From: Alkalihalobacillus deserti
Lineage (GTDB): Bacteria; Bacillota; Bacilli; Bacillales; Bacillaceae_D
Reading direction: 5' to 3'
Length of the DNA: 64,000 nt
Assembly: GCF_020734105.1 (NCBI RefSeq)
Contig: NZ_JAJAFR010000011.1
Location: 1-64,000, forward strand
The notes below the pieces were generated by a model. The model was not told the origin of the DNA, made no database searches, and saw only the letters and a program-made list of their open reading frames with translations. The position numbers were made by a program, and so were the translations under genes. Shown in pieces: positions 52,499 through 60,845 of this stretch. Position 1 is the stretch's first letter. Every line of letters begins with the position of its first letter.

Positions 52499-52753
52499 TT
52501 AGATTAAAAGAAGCTCATATACACCGTTTAACTGTTGCACTCGTTCTTCATCCTGCTCACTTCTTGCATAATCCAATTCATATTGAAGCACTAAATTAAG
52601 AATCGTTGCTTCATTTTCCTCAAGATCTCTAACAAACTCATCTTCATTTGCGTAATTATTTTGCTCCAACTTGTTATAAATTCTTTGACAAATTTTATGA
52701 TTTTCAATGTGATTTGAAAGTGATTCGCGTAGAAAACCTAAATTAGAATCCAA
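52499..52753 (-). CDS. csgA: Sporulation-specific protein CsgA
   Basis: 84 acidic, helical residues. Starting at TTG 52753 the product reads (M)DSNLGFLRESLSNHIENH, which aligns with the start of B. subtilis CsgA. AAAGGGTG is then six bases upstream, whereas the GTG three codons earlier overlaps it. YANEDEFVRDLEENE and the end QQLNGVYELLL also match. CsgA is made in the forespore under sigma-G; its function is unknown. Confidence 0.8.
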   Translation of the reverse strand: MDSNLGFLRESLSNHIENHKICQRIYNKLEQNNYANEDEFVRDLEENEATILNLVLQYELDYARSEQDEERVQQLNGVYELLLI

Positions 52754-52943
52754 AATGGTCACCCTTTCTGTTTAAGGTTGCTAACTTCCATTAGGATGTG
52801 GCATTTCATGAAATTAATTCATGTCTTTGCCTCTGCCCAATTTTTTAAACAGAAGACCCTTTTGCGCAGGCGGCTTATTACAATTAGACTATATCCATTA
52901 CTGAAACAGCTACACCTATGCATTTCCCTCTCCAACAATCTGT

Positions 52944-54317
52944 TTACTGTCTTCTCCATTTAAACCGACCTGGTATAAACTCTTTGCTAAACAATAATAA
53001 AGATAATACTAATAAAACAGCAAAGCTAAGAAAAATATTTCGATAACTTTCTGTTGGAAGTAATGTTGATTGCCAAACAAGTAGTAGTCCTGATAAAGCA
53101 ACGCCTAACGCTCCTCCAAAGAATTGTATTAATTGTATCATTCCCATGCCTGCTCCTATCTCTGGTCTTGGTAATAGTCTAGTCACTTCATTCGTCGTAC
53201 TTGAAGTCAAAGCAGAAAAGCCTACACTCATAAACATATAGGTAACCATAATCGCATAAGGCGTTACACTAGAGAAAAACGCAAATAAAATCGTTGCAAC
53301 TAAAAGGAGTAGATGACCTAACACGATAATAGGTCTGTTCCCAAATCGATCAATCATACGTCCAATAAATGGGGCGGCAATGGCCGACAAAATCGCGCCA
53401 GGGAAAATGATCATTCCTATCGCAGCAGCCTCTTTATAAAAAATATTGAAAAGAATAATTGGCATTAAAAACAACGAAGAGAAGTGAATAATAAAAGCTA
53501 TAAAAGCTACGAATAATAACTTCACGTAAGAACGATTTCTCAATAAACTAGGCTGAATAAATGGGCTATAGATTTTATTAATATGTTTCCATAACCAAAT
53601 TAAACTAACCAGGCTCCCAAGAAAAAAATAGATGGACAGGGTTGATAAGAATAACAATAATCCAGTTACACTAACACCTGTAAGAACTGCACCGACAAAA
53701 TCAAATTTAACCCTTTTTACTGCTTCATTTGGAAGCAATTTCAAAAATACAGGAGTTAATAAAATAACCATTAAGGTTATAAGAAACAGATAATTCCATC
53801 CTAAAAATTGAGTAATCGCCCCTCCAATTACTGGCCCTAAACCAAAGCCTAACGACGCAGCTGAGGCTATAAACGACATAGCTCTCCCTCGTCTTGATAT
53901 TGGAATGTATCGACTAGCAAGAACCATCGCTAAACCTGGAACAGCACCCGCACCAAAAGCCTGTAAAGTTCTTGCCACAAGGAGCCAACTGTATTGATTA
54001 GCAAACAAGCCAATCAGAGAAGCCATCCCGAGTATGGATAAACCTATTAATAAAAGACGTTTAATCGGTATAAAGTCAGATAAGCGACTATAAGTAACAG
54101 TTGCTATCGCAAACGCAATTGAATAACCTGATACGATCCATGAAGCAGCCGCAGATGTTAACAAGAAATCACCTGCAACAGTTGGGAGGGCTACATTAAA
54201 CATCGTTGTATTCATTACAACCAGCCAAACTGTTAAACTCCATAATAGAACAATTTTATTTTCATGCTCAAGGATTAGTTCCTTATCCTTAGAAAGACTA
54301 GATGCTTCTGTTGACAT
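52944..54317 (-). CDS. MFS multidrug exporter, DHA2 type
   Basis: 457 residues with about 14 predicted helices. The proton-antiporter motif in helix 1 reads MNTTMFNVALPTVAGDF near residue 38, the helix 2-3 loop YSRLSDFIPIKRLLLIG near 75, and antiporter motif C appears as GLGPVIGGAI near 158. A charged second half starts after HKINKIYSPF. Related to TetA(L)-like and other 14-helix exporters. The substrate is unknown. Confidence 0.87.
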   Translation of the reverse strand: MSTEASSLSKDKELILEHENKIVLLWSLTVWLVVMNTTMFNVALPTVAGDFLLTSAAASWIVSGYSIAFAIATVTYSRLSDFIPIKRLLLIGLSILGMASLIGLFANQYSWLLVARTLQAFGAGAVPGLAMVLASRYIPISRRGRAMSFIASAASLGFGLGPVIGGAITQFLGWNYLFLITLMVILLTPVFLKLLPNEAVKRVKFDFVGAVLTGVSVTGLLLFLSTLSIYFFLGSLVSLIWLWKHINKIYSPFIQPSLLRNRSYVKLLFVAFIAFIIHFSSLFLMPIILFNIFYKEAAAIGMIIFPGAILSAIAAPFIGRMIDRFGNRPIIVLGHLLLLVATILFAFFSSVTPYAIMVTYMFMSVGFSALTSSTTNEVTRLLPRPEIGAGMGMIQLIQFFGGALGVALSGLLLVWQSTLLPTESYRNIFLSFAVLLVLSLLLFSKEFIPGRFKWRRQ

Positions 54318-54708
54318 TGTTTACACCAGATTTCATTAATATTTTTCACTTAAAAATACGCACGATTTATTTTATCGAATCAATTTGCTTTAACCCTCAT
54401 GTATTTACTCAAGTTTTATAATTCTTATCTTGAAAAACTCAAGAAACCCCAGCTGTTTAGAGACCTCTAACCCCTCCTCCTTCATGTATTAACCCAACTT
54501 GATTCATACTCTCTTAATTTAAACGATATCACCTTCATTCTCTTATCTAATTATCTCATCTGTATTTAAAATTGTGACAAAAATATGAGTTTTCATGAAA
54601 AATAACTCTAAAAATCTTTGTTAAATGTTTCACAAAGTAAGTTGTTCATGATATTATATGAAAAATCCATCATAACAAAGTTACAAACATTAAAAATAGA
54701 GGTGTATT
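54318..54708. other. Divergent intergenic region
   Basis: It holds the promoters of the DHA2 exporter (left) and the membrane protein (right). No operator dyad strong enough to report was seen. Confidence 0.3.
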
Positions 54709-55710
54709 ATGAGAAAAAAATTATTGCTTTCATTATTTTTAGTTCTCGGTATTCTGCTGACCCCTTTTTTTGCAGACGCCCATGTGAAATGGTTCACAGA
54801 GTTAGAGCCGCAAAAAGAGTCGATTGAGCAAATCATCAATCCACAATTCCTATTTATCACTTTTATCGCTGCTATTATTTTAGCTATTCTCCCTCAAGTA
54901 CTACCAAAACTAATGATTTGGGTAACTCTAAAAAAAATAGATTCGAAGTTAGAAAGTTATCGTTCGTTCTCTACACTGATTCTAAAATATGGAACAGCGT
55001 TCGCTCTTATTTTACAAGTTCTAACAGGATCTTTGTTTGCGCCAGAATTAAGTCATTATTCTACCCTATTAACTGTTCTTAGTTGGCTAGCGATTGCATT
55101 TTTACTTGTCCCAAACCAATATGCGACAAAAATCGGAGCTCTTGTCTTATTAGCTTTGTTTGGTATTATGATCGCTGATTATGGTATTTTCCACATGCTT
55201 GATTATGCATTTTATTTAGCCATTATTTTTGTTTTACTTATGACGAAAACGAAATATGAAAAATGGAGTTTCCCATTTTTATATTTAGCTACGGGACTAT
55301 CTCTCTGCTGGGTAGCGGTTGAAAAGTGGGTTTACCCTAAGATGTCAGTTGATATTGTCAGCAATCATCAAGTCCCAACTTTCTTTTTTTCACCAGAAAC
55401 CTTTGTGTCTATAAGTGCCTTCATTGAATTTATCGTTGGCTATTTATTAATTGTTGGTATTTTAAATCGTCTTCTCTCTTTTGTATTAACCGGTGTTTTT
55501 GTTATGACGACGATGTTATTTGGTTGGGTTGAGGTAGTCGGTCATTTCATGATCCATATCATTCTCATTATTTTCATTATTGAAGGAGTCTCTTTTTACA
55601 ATCCTCCTATCAAGATTCACAAAACGGTCTTTGATCAAATGATTTTCGTGTTCTTAAACTTCATTTTCGTTTTGGCAACCATCTTATTAATTTATTACCG
55701 ATTTGCTTAA
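54709..55710 (+). CDS. Polytopic membrane protein, DoxX-like, unknown function
   Basis: 333 residues. An N-terminal signal-like segment (KKLLLSLFLVLGILLTPFF, then ADAHVKWF) is followed by about eight hydrophobic helices. The AHVKWF motif just outside the membrane and the overall layout recall DoxX-related integral membrane proteins, but the match is weak. The ribosome site is AGAGGTG. It is a single-gene unit ending in a clear terminator. Confidence 0.6.
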   Translation: MRKKLLLSLFLVLGILLTPFFADAHVKWFTELEPQKESIEQIINPQFLFITFIAAIILAILPQVLPKLMIWVTLKKIDSKLESYRSFSTLILKYGTAFALILQVLTGSLFAPELSHYSTLLTVLSWLAIAFLLVPNQYATKIGALVLLALFGIMIADYGIFHMLDYAFYLAIIFVLLMTKTKYEKWSFPFLYLATGLSLCWVAVEKWVYPKMSVDIVSNHQVPTFFFSPETFVSISAFIEFIVGYLLIVGILNRLLSFVLTGVFVMTTMLFGWVEVVGHFMIHIILIIFIIEGVSFYNPPIKIHKTVFDQMIFVFLNFIFVLATILLIYYRFA

Positions 55711-55826
55711 AGTGATTCTAATAATAACGGTTATTCTTAACAAATAACGGCTCCTGTGTTCTTTAAAATTGTGAACTAGTAGGACTTCAAAAACATAACG
55801 AAACACTTGTCCGTTAACAAAGTGCA

Positions 55827-55851
55827 GGCGTTTTCTCAGTGAGAAAACGCC
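55827..55851 (+). terminator. Terminator of the DoxX-like gene
   Basis: GGCGTTTTCTC pairs perfectly with GAGAAAACGCC around three bases, followed by TCTTAT. It abuts the repeat element at 55851. Confidence 0.75.
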
Positions 55852-56123
55852 TCTTATAGAGCTTGTTCAAACCCCCATGTTTTAGCAAACACCACGATGA
55901 ATGAAAACTAGGACTTACGCCTTAGTTTTCGTATAAAAAGGGAAGACCGCCCTTTTTGAACCTTTAATATCCTCTCTCCTAATGCGGCGTTGCAATGGCT
56001 TCTCTCACTGCGCGTCTATCCGAGAAAACCACTCGGATCGACTTAAAACATTGCAGTGGCTTCGCTCATTGCTTCGAGCTTTTTCAAAAAGGGAAGACCG
56101 CCCTTTTTGAAAAAGCTCTTATA
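55851..56123 (-). repeat. Structured intergenic repeat, copy 2, with an extra left arm
   Basis: The core (about 55936-56117), read on the minus strand, is almost identical to copy 1. Hairpin A is GAGCTTTTTCAAAAAGGG with its exact complement, and hairpin B is GTCGATCCGAG with CTCGGATAGAC. The left end carries extra sequence including a hairpin built on GAAAACTA/TTAGTTTTC. CTCTTATA occurs at both ends. It lies in the 3' region of ilvE. Confidence 0.85.
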
Positions 56124-56163
56124 TATAAATTTTATTATGTTCAAACAAATATTCCTTATTTGT

Positions 56164-57234
56164 CTATTGGACTTCTAGGGTCCAGTCATATGGATCTGCC
56201 ATTTTCCCTGTTTGAATGCCTGTTAGTGTATCATACAATTTTTTCGATAATTCCCCAATTTCTTTGTTGTTAATAACCATATTGCGGTGACCCCAATTTA
56301 GTTCACCTACTGGAGAAATAACTGCTGCTGTTCCGGTACCAAATGCTTCTTCTAATTCTCCTTGATCATATGCTTGATAAAGCTCTTCTAGAGAGATTTT
56401 TCTTTCAGTAACTGGTACACCCCAGTCTTTTAATAGTTCTATAATGGATATGCGCGTAACTCCCTCTAAAATACTTCCGCTTAACTCCGGCGTAATGACT
56501 TCTCCATTTATTTTAAAGAAGACATTCATGCTTCCTACTTCTTCAATAAACTTCTTCTCCATCCCATCCAACCAAAGAACTTGTGAATAGCCTTCTTTTG
56601 TCGCTCGTTCCTGAGCTTTATAGGCCGCAGCATAATTTCCTGCAGTCTTAGCCGTACCTGTACCACCTTTGACTGCTCTTGTATATTGATCTTCAACATG
56701 AATACCTACAGGCTTAATTCCTTCTTTGTAATAAGATCCTACTGGAGATAAGATCATCATAAATTGATAAGTCTTTGACGGTGTAAGGTTAATGTTTGGC
56801 TCTGTTGCAATAATAAAAGGTCTGATATAAAGAGAATTACCCTCTAAAGAAGGTACCCACTCTTTCTCAATGTCAATTAATTTTTTTAAAGCTGTTAAAG
56901 CAAGCTCTTCATCGATGGTTGGAATGCTGATTCGTTCACTTGACTGATTTAATCTACGGAAATTTTTCTCAGGTCTAAATAATAAAATACGGTCATCAGC
57001 TGTACGATATGCTTTTAACCCTTCAAATACAGTTTGCCCATAATGAAAAATCATGGCTGACGGATCAAGCGTAATTGGCGCATAAGGAACAATACGAGGG
57101 CCATACCATCCCTTCTCTTCTGAATAATCCATGACAAACATGTGATCTGAAAAATATTTACCAAATACAATATTATCAGCATTCGGTTTTTCCTTTTTGT
57201 TCTTAGTATGTACAACTTCAATCGTTCTTGTCAT
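56164..57234 (-). CDS. ilvE: Branched-chain amino acid aminotransferase
   Basis: A fold-type IV PLP enzyme interconverting Val, Leu and Ile with their keto acids. 356 residues from ATG 57234 (TAGGAG upstream); a GTG three codons earlier overlaps the ribosome site. Motifs: FHYGQTVFEGLKAYR near 65, LYIRPFIIATEP near 142, the PLP lysine in TGTAKTAGNYAAAY near 196, and EAFGTGTAAVISPVG near 310. It matches YbgE/YwaA of B. subtilis. No T-box leader was found. Confidence 0.94.
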   Translation of the reverse strand: MTRTIEVVHTKNKKEKPNADNIVFGKYFSDHMFVMDYSEEKGWYGPRIVPYAPITLDPSAMIFHYGQTVFEGLKAYRTADDRILLFRPEKNFRRLNQSSERISIPTIDEELALTALKKLIDIEKEWVPSLEGNSLYIRPFIIATEPNINLTPSKTYQFMMILSPVGSYYKEGIKPVGIHVEDQYTRAVKGGTGTAKTAGNYAAAYKAQERATKEGYSQVLWLDGMEKKFIEEVGSMNVFFKINGEVITPELSGSILEGVTRISIIELLKDWGVPVTERKISLEELYQAYDQGELEEAFGTGTAAVISPVGELNWGHRNMVINNKEIGELSKKLYDTLTGIQTGKMADPYDWTLEVQ

Positions 57235-57325
57235 GTCTTTCACTCCTATGTAACTGATATGTAGTTATTGTAAATAGTTCCTCCTAAGATTACAAGAAAA
57301 TCCATTCAACTTGTAACAAACAGAG

Positions 57326-57354
57326 AAAGAGAGCGATTCTAAATCACTCTCTTT
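57326..57354 (-). terminator. Terminator of the 57364 gene
   Basis: AAAGAGAGTGATT pairs with AATCGCTCTCTTT (one G-U) around three bases, about ten bases after the stop. Confidence 0.75.
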
Positions 57355-57363
57355 TACAACCTC

Positions 57364-57858
57364 TTATTTAGTTGATCTTTTATCTAATTCTACTTTCACA
57401 TCAGCTTGAAAGGACGCCAAAACATCAGGTGTTAGATTTACTGAATGGTTTTCAACCACATTTTCTAATAATTTTTTATTTTTATAGAATTCTTCTTTAT
57501 CTGCATTATAATAGAACCTTACTGCCTCTTCTTCTTTTAGGTATTTTTTTCCTAGTTTCAAAAGAAATGTTACCGGTAAACCACGGACAGACAATGTTTC
57601 CTTTTCTTCTATCTGTTCTTGTTTATCAACTGGTTTACTTTTTTGATTATCCCCTTGAACCATCAATAAAATTTCTTTTGCCACTTCTTCTTTAGTTAAA
57701 GCCTTTTTCAAAGCTTTTTGTCTAATTCTTTTTTTCTTAGACTTCACATTAATTTTTTCAAGTCTCATAGCAGCATATTCACTGTACTCAATCCCGCTAT
57801 TTTTAATGGCCTCTTTCAATTTTAGGTTGTTACTTTCATATGTACGTTTTTTTAACAA
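57364..57858 (-). CDS. Hypothetical basic/helical protein
   Basis: 164 residues starting at TTG 57858 after AAGGGG. The N-terminal half is very basic (INVKSKKKRIRQKALKKALT near residue 36) and helical. The middle is Lys/Glu/Gln-rich and probably disordered (NQKSKPVDKQEQIEEKETLS). The last ~70 residues (LPVTFLLKLGKKYLKEEEAV onward) look folded. No family is recognised. It has its own terminator and is not obviously linked to ilvE. Confidence 0.6.
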   Translation of the reverse strand: MLKKRTYESNNLKLKEAIKNSGIEYSEYAAMRLEKINVKSKKKRIRQKALKKALTKEEVAKEILLMVQGDNQKSKPVDKQEQIEEKETLSVRGLPVTFLLKLGKKYLKEEEAVRFYYNADKEEFYKNKKLLENVVENHSVNLTPDVLASFQADVKVELDKRSTK

Positions 57859-58135
57859 ATCAAAAACCCCTTACTTTCTTAAGTTATCATAGTAAAATGA
57901 GAATAAGCAATGATAGATTTTCTCCCTTTACTATAGTACCAAATATCCTACTTTCTTTGTGCAAGTATCAAAGTTTTCTGCTAAAAGCGCTAGCAAAAAT
58001 GTCTGTTTCCAATAGTATAACGTGCTTTCTATAAAAAAACTGTCGCAATTTGTTAAGCTAGCAAAATTTTTGACTTCGTTATTCTATCTATAATAAAAAA
58101 CAATCCTATCTTACATATTGAAAGGGGATTTTGTC
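57859..58135. other. Divergent intergenic region
   Basis: It contains the ribosome site (AAAGGGG) and probable promoter region of the broken SDR gene to the right. TTGACT at about 58070 is followed 13-15 bases later by TATAAT/TAATAA. No gene is seen. Confidence 0.3.
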
Positions 58136-58231
58136 ATGGCACAATCATTGCAAGGAAAAGTAGCTTTTGTCACTGGTGCTGGAAAAGGAATCGGCAGAGC
58201 GACTGCAATTGCTTTAGCAAAAGAAGGCGTA
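58136..58231 (+). pseudogene. 5' fragment of a FabG-like short-chain dehydrogenase gene
   Basis: With an intact ribosome site (AAAGGGG) the frame reads [20 protein letters not shown] and then [12 protein letters not shown], the coenzyme-binding start of a 3-oxoacyl-ACP-reductase-type SDR. After ~32 codons homology ends abruptly and unrelated minus-strand DNA begins. The remaining ~200 codons are absent. Confidence 0.85.
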
Positions 58232-58533
58232 CTACATCATGTTCGTATTGTACATTTGTAATGTCATAACTAGAGAAATACTCTTTCTGAAATTCTTTTA
58301 GTTCTGTACTAGTGATAATAGGACGTTCATCCGCATGGGCTTTCACTAGCGTTGTTCGAATTGAGTCGTTAATTTTTGACAAATCAACCATTGTTTTTAA
58401 ATAAAGAATCACCTTTTGTCCCGCTAACATACAGTCTCTCTTGGTAAAAATCAAAGCTATTCGAAAAAATATTCTTGAAATTCTCTTCGTTTTTCTGAAT
58501 CTTGAATTTGAACCCTTTTTTCTTCCGACTCAT
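58232..58533 (-). pseudogene. Fragment of a GerA-type spore germination receptor gene
   Basis: From an ATG at 58533 the first frame reads KFKIQKNEENFKNIFSNSFD and then shifts frame near 58420. The second frame gives KVILYLKTMVDLSKINDSI and later [16 protein letters not shown]. The order of an N-terminal IFSNS-D segment followed by an ILY--MVD segment matches GerAA-type proteins. The fragment is cut at the SDR junction near 58231. The family call is tentative. Confidence 0.45.
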
Positions 58534-58711
58534 TATACAGTCCCCACACTTTTTACAATGATCGTTAAGTAAAACTTTCTCTTTTTCTATATGCGTTTGT
58601 TTTCGGACTTCTTCAAGGCACCATTATGAAGACTGAATAATCGAACCAGTGGCATAGTAATAGAAGTAACACAATCAGGATATATAAATGATAATTCATT
58701 GAAATACTGTA
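58534..58711. other. Short intergenic stretch
   Basis: No gene or strong signal was seen between the germination-gene fragment and the gamma-glutamylcyclotransferase-like gene. Confidence 0.3.
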
Positions 58712-59107
58712 TTAATTTCTATTATCGCTTAAATATCGTACCCAATCCCCGCTTTTAATCAGACTTTCACATTCTAATAACTTGTCCCCAACAACGTAGA
58801 GGTAAGCGTCTATCATTTCGGTTTCAGTATGTACAGGTTGAACCACTCTTATATACTCATTCGTTTCATTTAATGGAGAATACTCTTCTAATTGATCAAT
58901 TTGCTTTAATTGTTCTAGATTCACTTCATAAAGCTCACCCCACACTTTTTTTGTCTGATTCCCTTTTAAGACAGGGTAGCCAAACCCAGTATCATGAAGC
59001 TCGCCATAAACCCAGCAAGATGCAGAGAGTAAAGTAGCCTTTGTTAGAAAATGCTGATTGGTTTCACCCTTCCTCAGCGTGCCATATACAAACAGAGAAT
59101 TATTCAT
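58712..59107 (-). CDS. Gamma-glutamylcyclotransferase-fold protein
   Basis: 131 residues from ATG 59107, where AAGGAG is well placed. The frame reaches 42 codons further upstream, but only by reading into the repeat element. SLFVYGTLRKGETNQHFL at the N-terminus is the substrate-binding YGSLxxG-type loop, and VWGELYEVNLEQLKQIDQLE near 70 contains the catalytic-region glutamates. The AIG2/GGCT-like family acts on gamma-glutamyl amines or peptides. The exact substrate is unknown. Confidence 0.83.
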   Translation of the reverse strand: MNNSLFVYGTLRKGETNQHFLTKATLLSASCWVYGELHDTGFGYPVLKGNQTKKVWGELYEVNLEQLKQIDQLEEYSPLNETNEYIRVVQPVHTETEMIDAYLYVVGDKLLECESLIKSGDWVRYLSDNRN

Positions 59108-59153
59108 ATTTTCAACTCCTTTTGCGCATGTTCGACTTATAGTTAAGTCAAAA

Positions 59154-59320
59154 AGGTTAAAACCGACCTTTCTGCCCTCAGTTTGATCGGTTGCATGGCT
59201 CCACTCTCTGCGCGTCCGTTCTGAGAAGTTCACTCAAAACAGACTTAAGACCATGCAGCGGCTCCGCCCATGCTTCGAGCTTTTAAAAAAAGGAAAAAAC
59301 GCCCTTTTTTTAAAAGCTCT
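59154..59320 (-). repeat. Structured intergenic repeat, copy 3 (diverged)
   Basis: It has the same layout as copies 1 and 2 but altered bases. Hairpin A has the stem GAGCTTTTAAAAAAAGG. Hairpin B is GTCTGTTTTGAG with CTCAGAACGGAC, a full 12-base stem using two G-U pairs on this strand. Two GGAGCC motifs correspond to the GAAGCC motifs of the others. It lies between the deaminase gene and the GGCT-like gene and overlaps the end of the former. Confidence 0.75.
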
Positions 59321-60653
59321 CAATCGTTGCCATTCTTTCAGTCATTCTTTTGATGGAGTGGTTGGATTCTGCTAAGACGATTTTTTTGTCCATTGTTTTC
59401 ATAATGCGATTTTCCATCACGATTTTTCCATTAATAATGGAGGTTTCAACATCTGCTCTTGTCGCGGAATAGACAATTCTCGAGATTGGGTCGACATCAA
59501 AAGAAGGATAGGTGTGAAAATCATTTAAGTTAAGAATAACGAGATCGGCTTTTTTTCCGACTTCGATTGAGCCAATTTCATTTCCGAGTCCAATCGCTTT
59601 TGCTCCTCCAATCGTTGCCATCTTTAGAACGGTTTTAGCATCCATCGTGGTTGGACCATGTTTCGGCTTTTGAATTAAAGCGGCTAAGCGCATTTCATTA
59701 AACATATCTAAATTGTTGTTGCATGGTGCACCGTCAGCACCTAGACTAACTGAAATATCATCATCTAGCAAACTTGGAATTTCAGCAATTCCAGATGCCA
59801 ATTTTAAATTTGATCCAGGACAATGACTTACATGAATTCCTTTTTCTTTAATAATTTGCTTTTCGCGTTCATTTAACCAAACACAATGAGCCAAAATCAA
59901 TCGATTGTTCGCAAGCCCTAGATGATCTAAATATTCAATATTCTTCATACCTGTTTCTCCTTCAACGATCTGAATTTCACCTAAGTTTTCTGATGCATGG
60001 GTATGAACGTTCACATGGTAAGAAGCAGATAGTTCTGCCACTTCTTTTAATAAAGGTTCCGTACAAGAAACGACAAATCGAGGAGAGAACGCATATTTAA
60101 TTCGACCATTATCAAAATTATGCCATTTCTCCAGCAAATCAACACTTTCTTGAATGGATTGATTTGTGTTTTCTTGTAATTTCTTCGGAACTTCCTCTCC
60201 CTTATCCATCATCACTTTCCCTGACAAGGCTCGAATACCACTAGAGGCAATTGCTTGAAAAGCAAAGTCTGTATGATGAACCGTCTCCATATCAACAATC
60301 GCAGTTGTTCCGCTTTGTATCAATTCCCCTATTCCTAGTAATGCGGAATAATAAAGAGACTCTTCATCATGTGCTGCTTCAAGCGGCCAAATGCGTTTTT
60401 TCAACCAATCTAACAATTCCAAGTCATCTGCTCTTCCTCTGAAAACGGTTTGGCATAGATGAATATGAGTTTGCACAAAACCTGGGATAATGGTTTTTCC
60501 TCTACCATCAATTATTTTAGTTATGTTCACCGGATTTAAATCTGGTCCAATGGCTTGAATACGATCGTTTTCTATTAATATGTCACCTTTAAAAATGTCA
60601 TCTGTCCCATTCATCGTCACAATCTCTGCCTGTTTGATTAAAATTCTTCTCAA
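59310..60653 (-). CDS. Amidohydrolase-superfamily nucleobase/nucleoside deaminase
   Basis: From TTG 60653 (GGGGTG six bases upstream) it has 447 residues. A metal-dependent hydrolase: PGFVQTHIHL near residue 57 gives the HxH pair, VNVHTHASEN near 218 and ILAHCVWL near 255 further histidines, and LGADGAPCNNNLDMFNEMR near 305 the catalytic Asp. The NNNLDMF signature fits the MtaD/SsnA/TrzA group, which deaminates SAH, methylthioadenosine, 5'-deoxyadenosine, guanine or related bases. The purine-type leader upstream favours a purine substrate. The exact one is open. Confidence 0.87.
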   Translation of the reverse strand: MRRILIKQAEIVTMNGTDDIFKGDILIENDRIQAIGPDLNPVNITKIIDGRGKTIIPGFVQTHIHLCQTVFRGRADDLELLDWLKKRIWPLEAAHDEESLYYSALLGIGELIQSGTTAIVDMETVHHTDFAFQAIASSGIRALSGKVMMDKGEEVPKKLQENTNQSIQESVDLLEKWHNFDNGRIKYAFSPRFVVSCTEPLLKEVAELSASYHVNVHTHASENLGEIQIVEGETGMKNIEYLDHLGLANNRLILAHCVWLNEREKQIIKEKGIHVSHCPGSNLKLASGIAEIPSLLDDDISVSLGADGAPCNNNLDMFNEMRLAALIQKPKHGPTTMDAKTVLKMATIGGAKAIGLGNEIGSIEVGKKADLVILNLNDFHTYPSFDVDPISRIVYSATRADVETSIINGKIVMENRIMKTMDKKIVLAESNHSIKRMTERMATIESF

Positions 60654-60681
60654 TGTCTTCACCCCATTATAATATGTATAC

Positions 60682-60778
60682 AAAAAAGGCTACGAAAAAT
60701 ATGCATGATGCATACTTTTCGTAGCCAGGAATTTACGGTTCCTATACCCTTACCCCATATTATTAAGGTTATACGAAA
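60682..60778 (-). promoter_or_regulatory. Variant purine riboswitch with overlapping terminator
   Basis: On the minus strand P1 is TTTCGTA/TACGAAA (60772-60778 and 60717-60723). J1/2 is TAAC, P2 CCTTA/TAAGG, loop 2 ATATGG, P3 AGGAA/TTCCT and loop 3 CCGTAAA, all in the order of purine aptamers. The specificity base matching position 74 is C (GGCTACG), as in guanine binders. J2/3 is only GTAT instead of about eight bases. The terminator (GGCTACGAAAA with TTTTCGTAGCC, then TTTTTT) reuses the 3' arm of P1, so ligand binding should block termination. Confidence 0.75.
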
Positions 60779-60845
60779 GATATATCTACTTTATTTGAAA
60801 ATCTAAAGTCATACTACAAACGAGTGAGATAACCTACCATAAAAT

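Noticed and set aside
57235-57363. T-box leader for ilvE
   Set aside because: The region upstream of ilvE is about 100 bases, holds only the terminator of the preceding gene and lacks a T-box motif.
59108-59233. 42-codon N-terminal extension of the GGCT-like protein
   Set aside because: It is read through repeat copy 3; the ATG at 59107 has the ribosome site and the family start.
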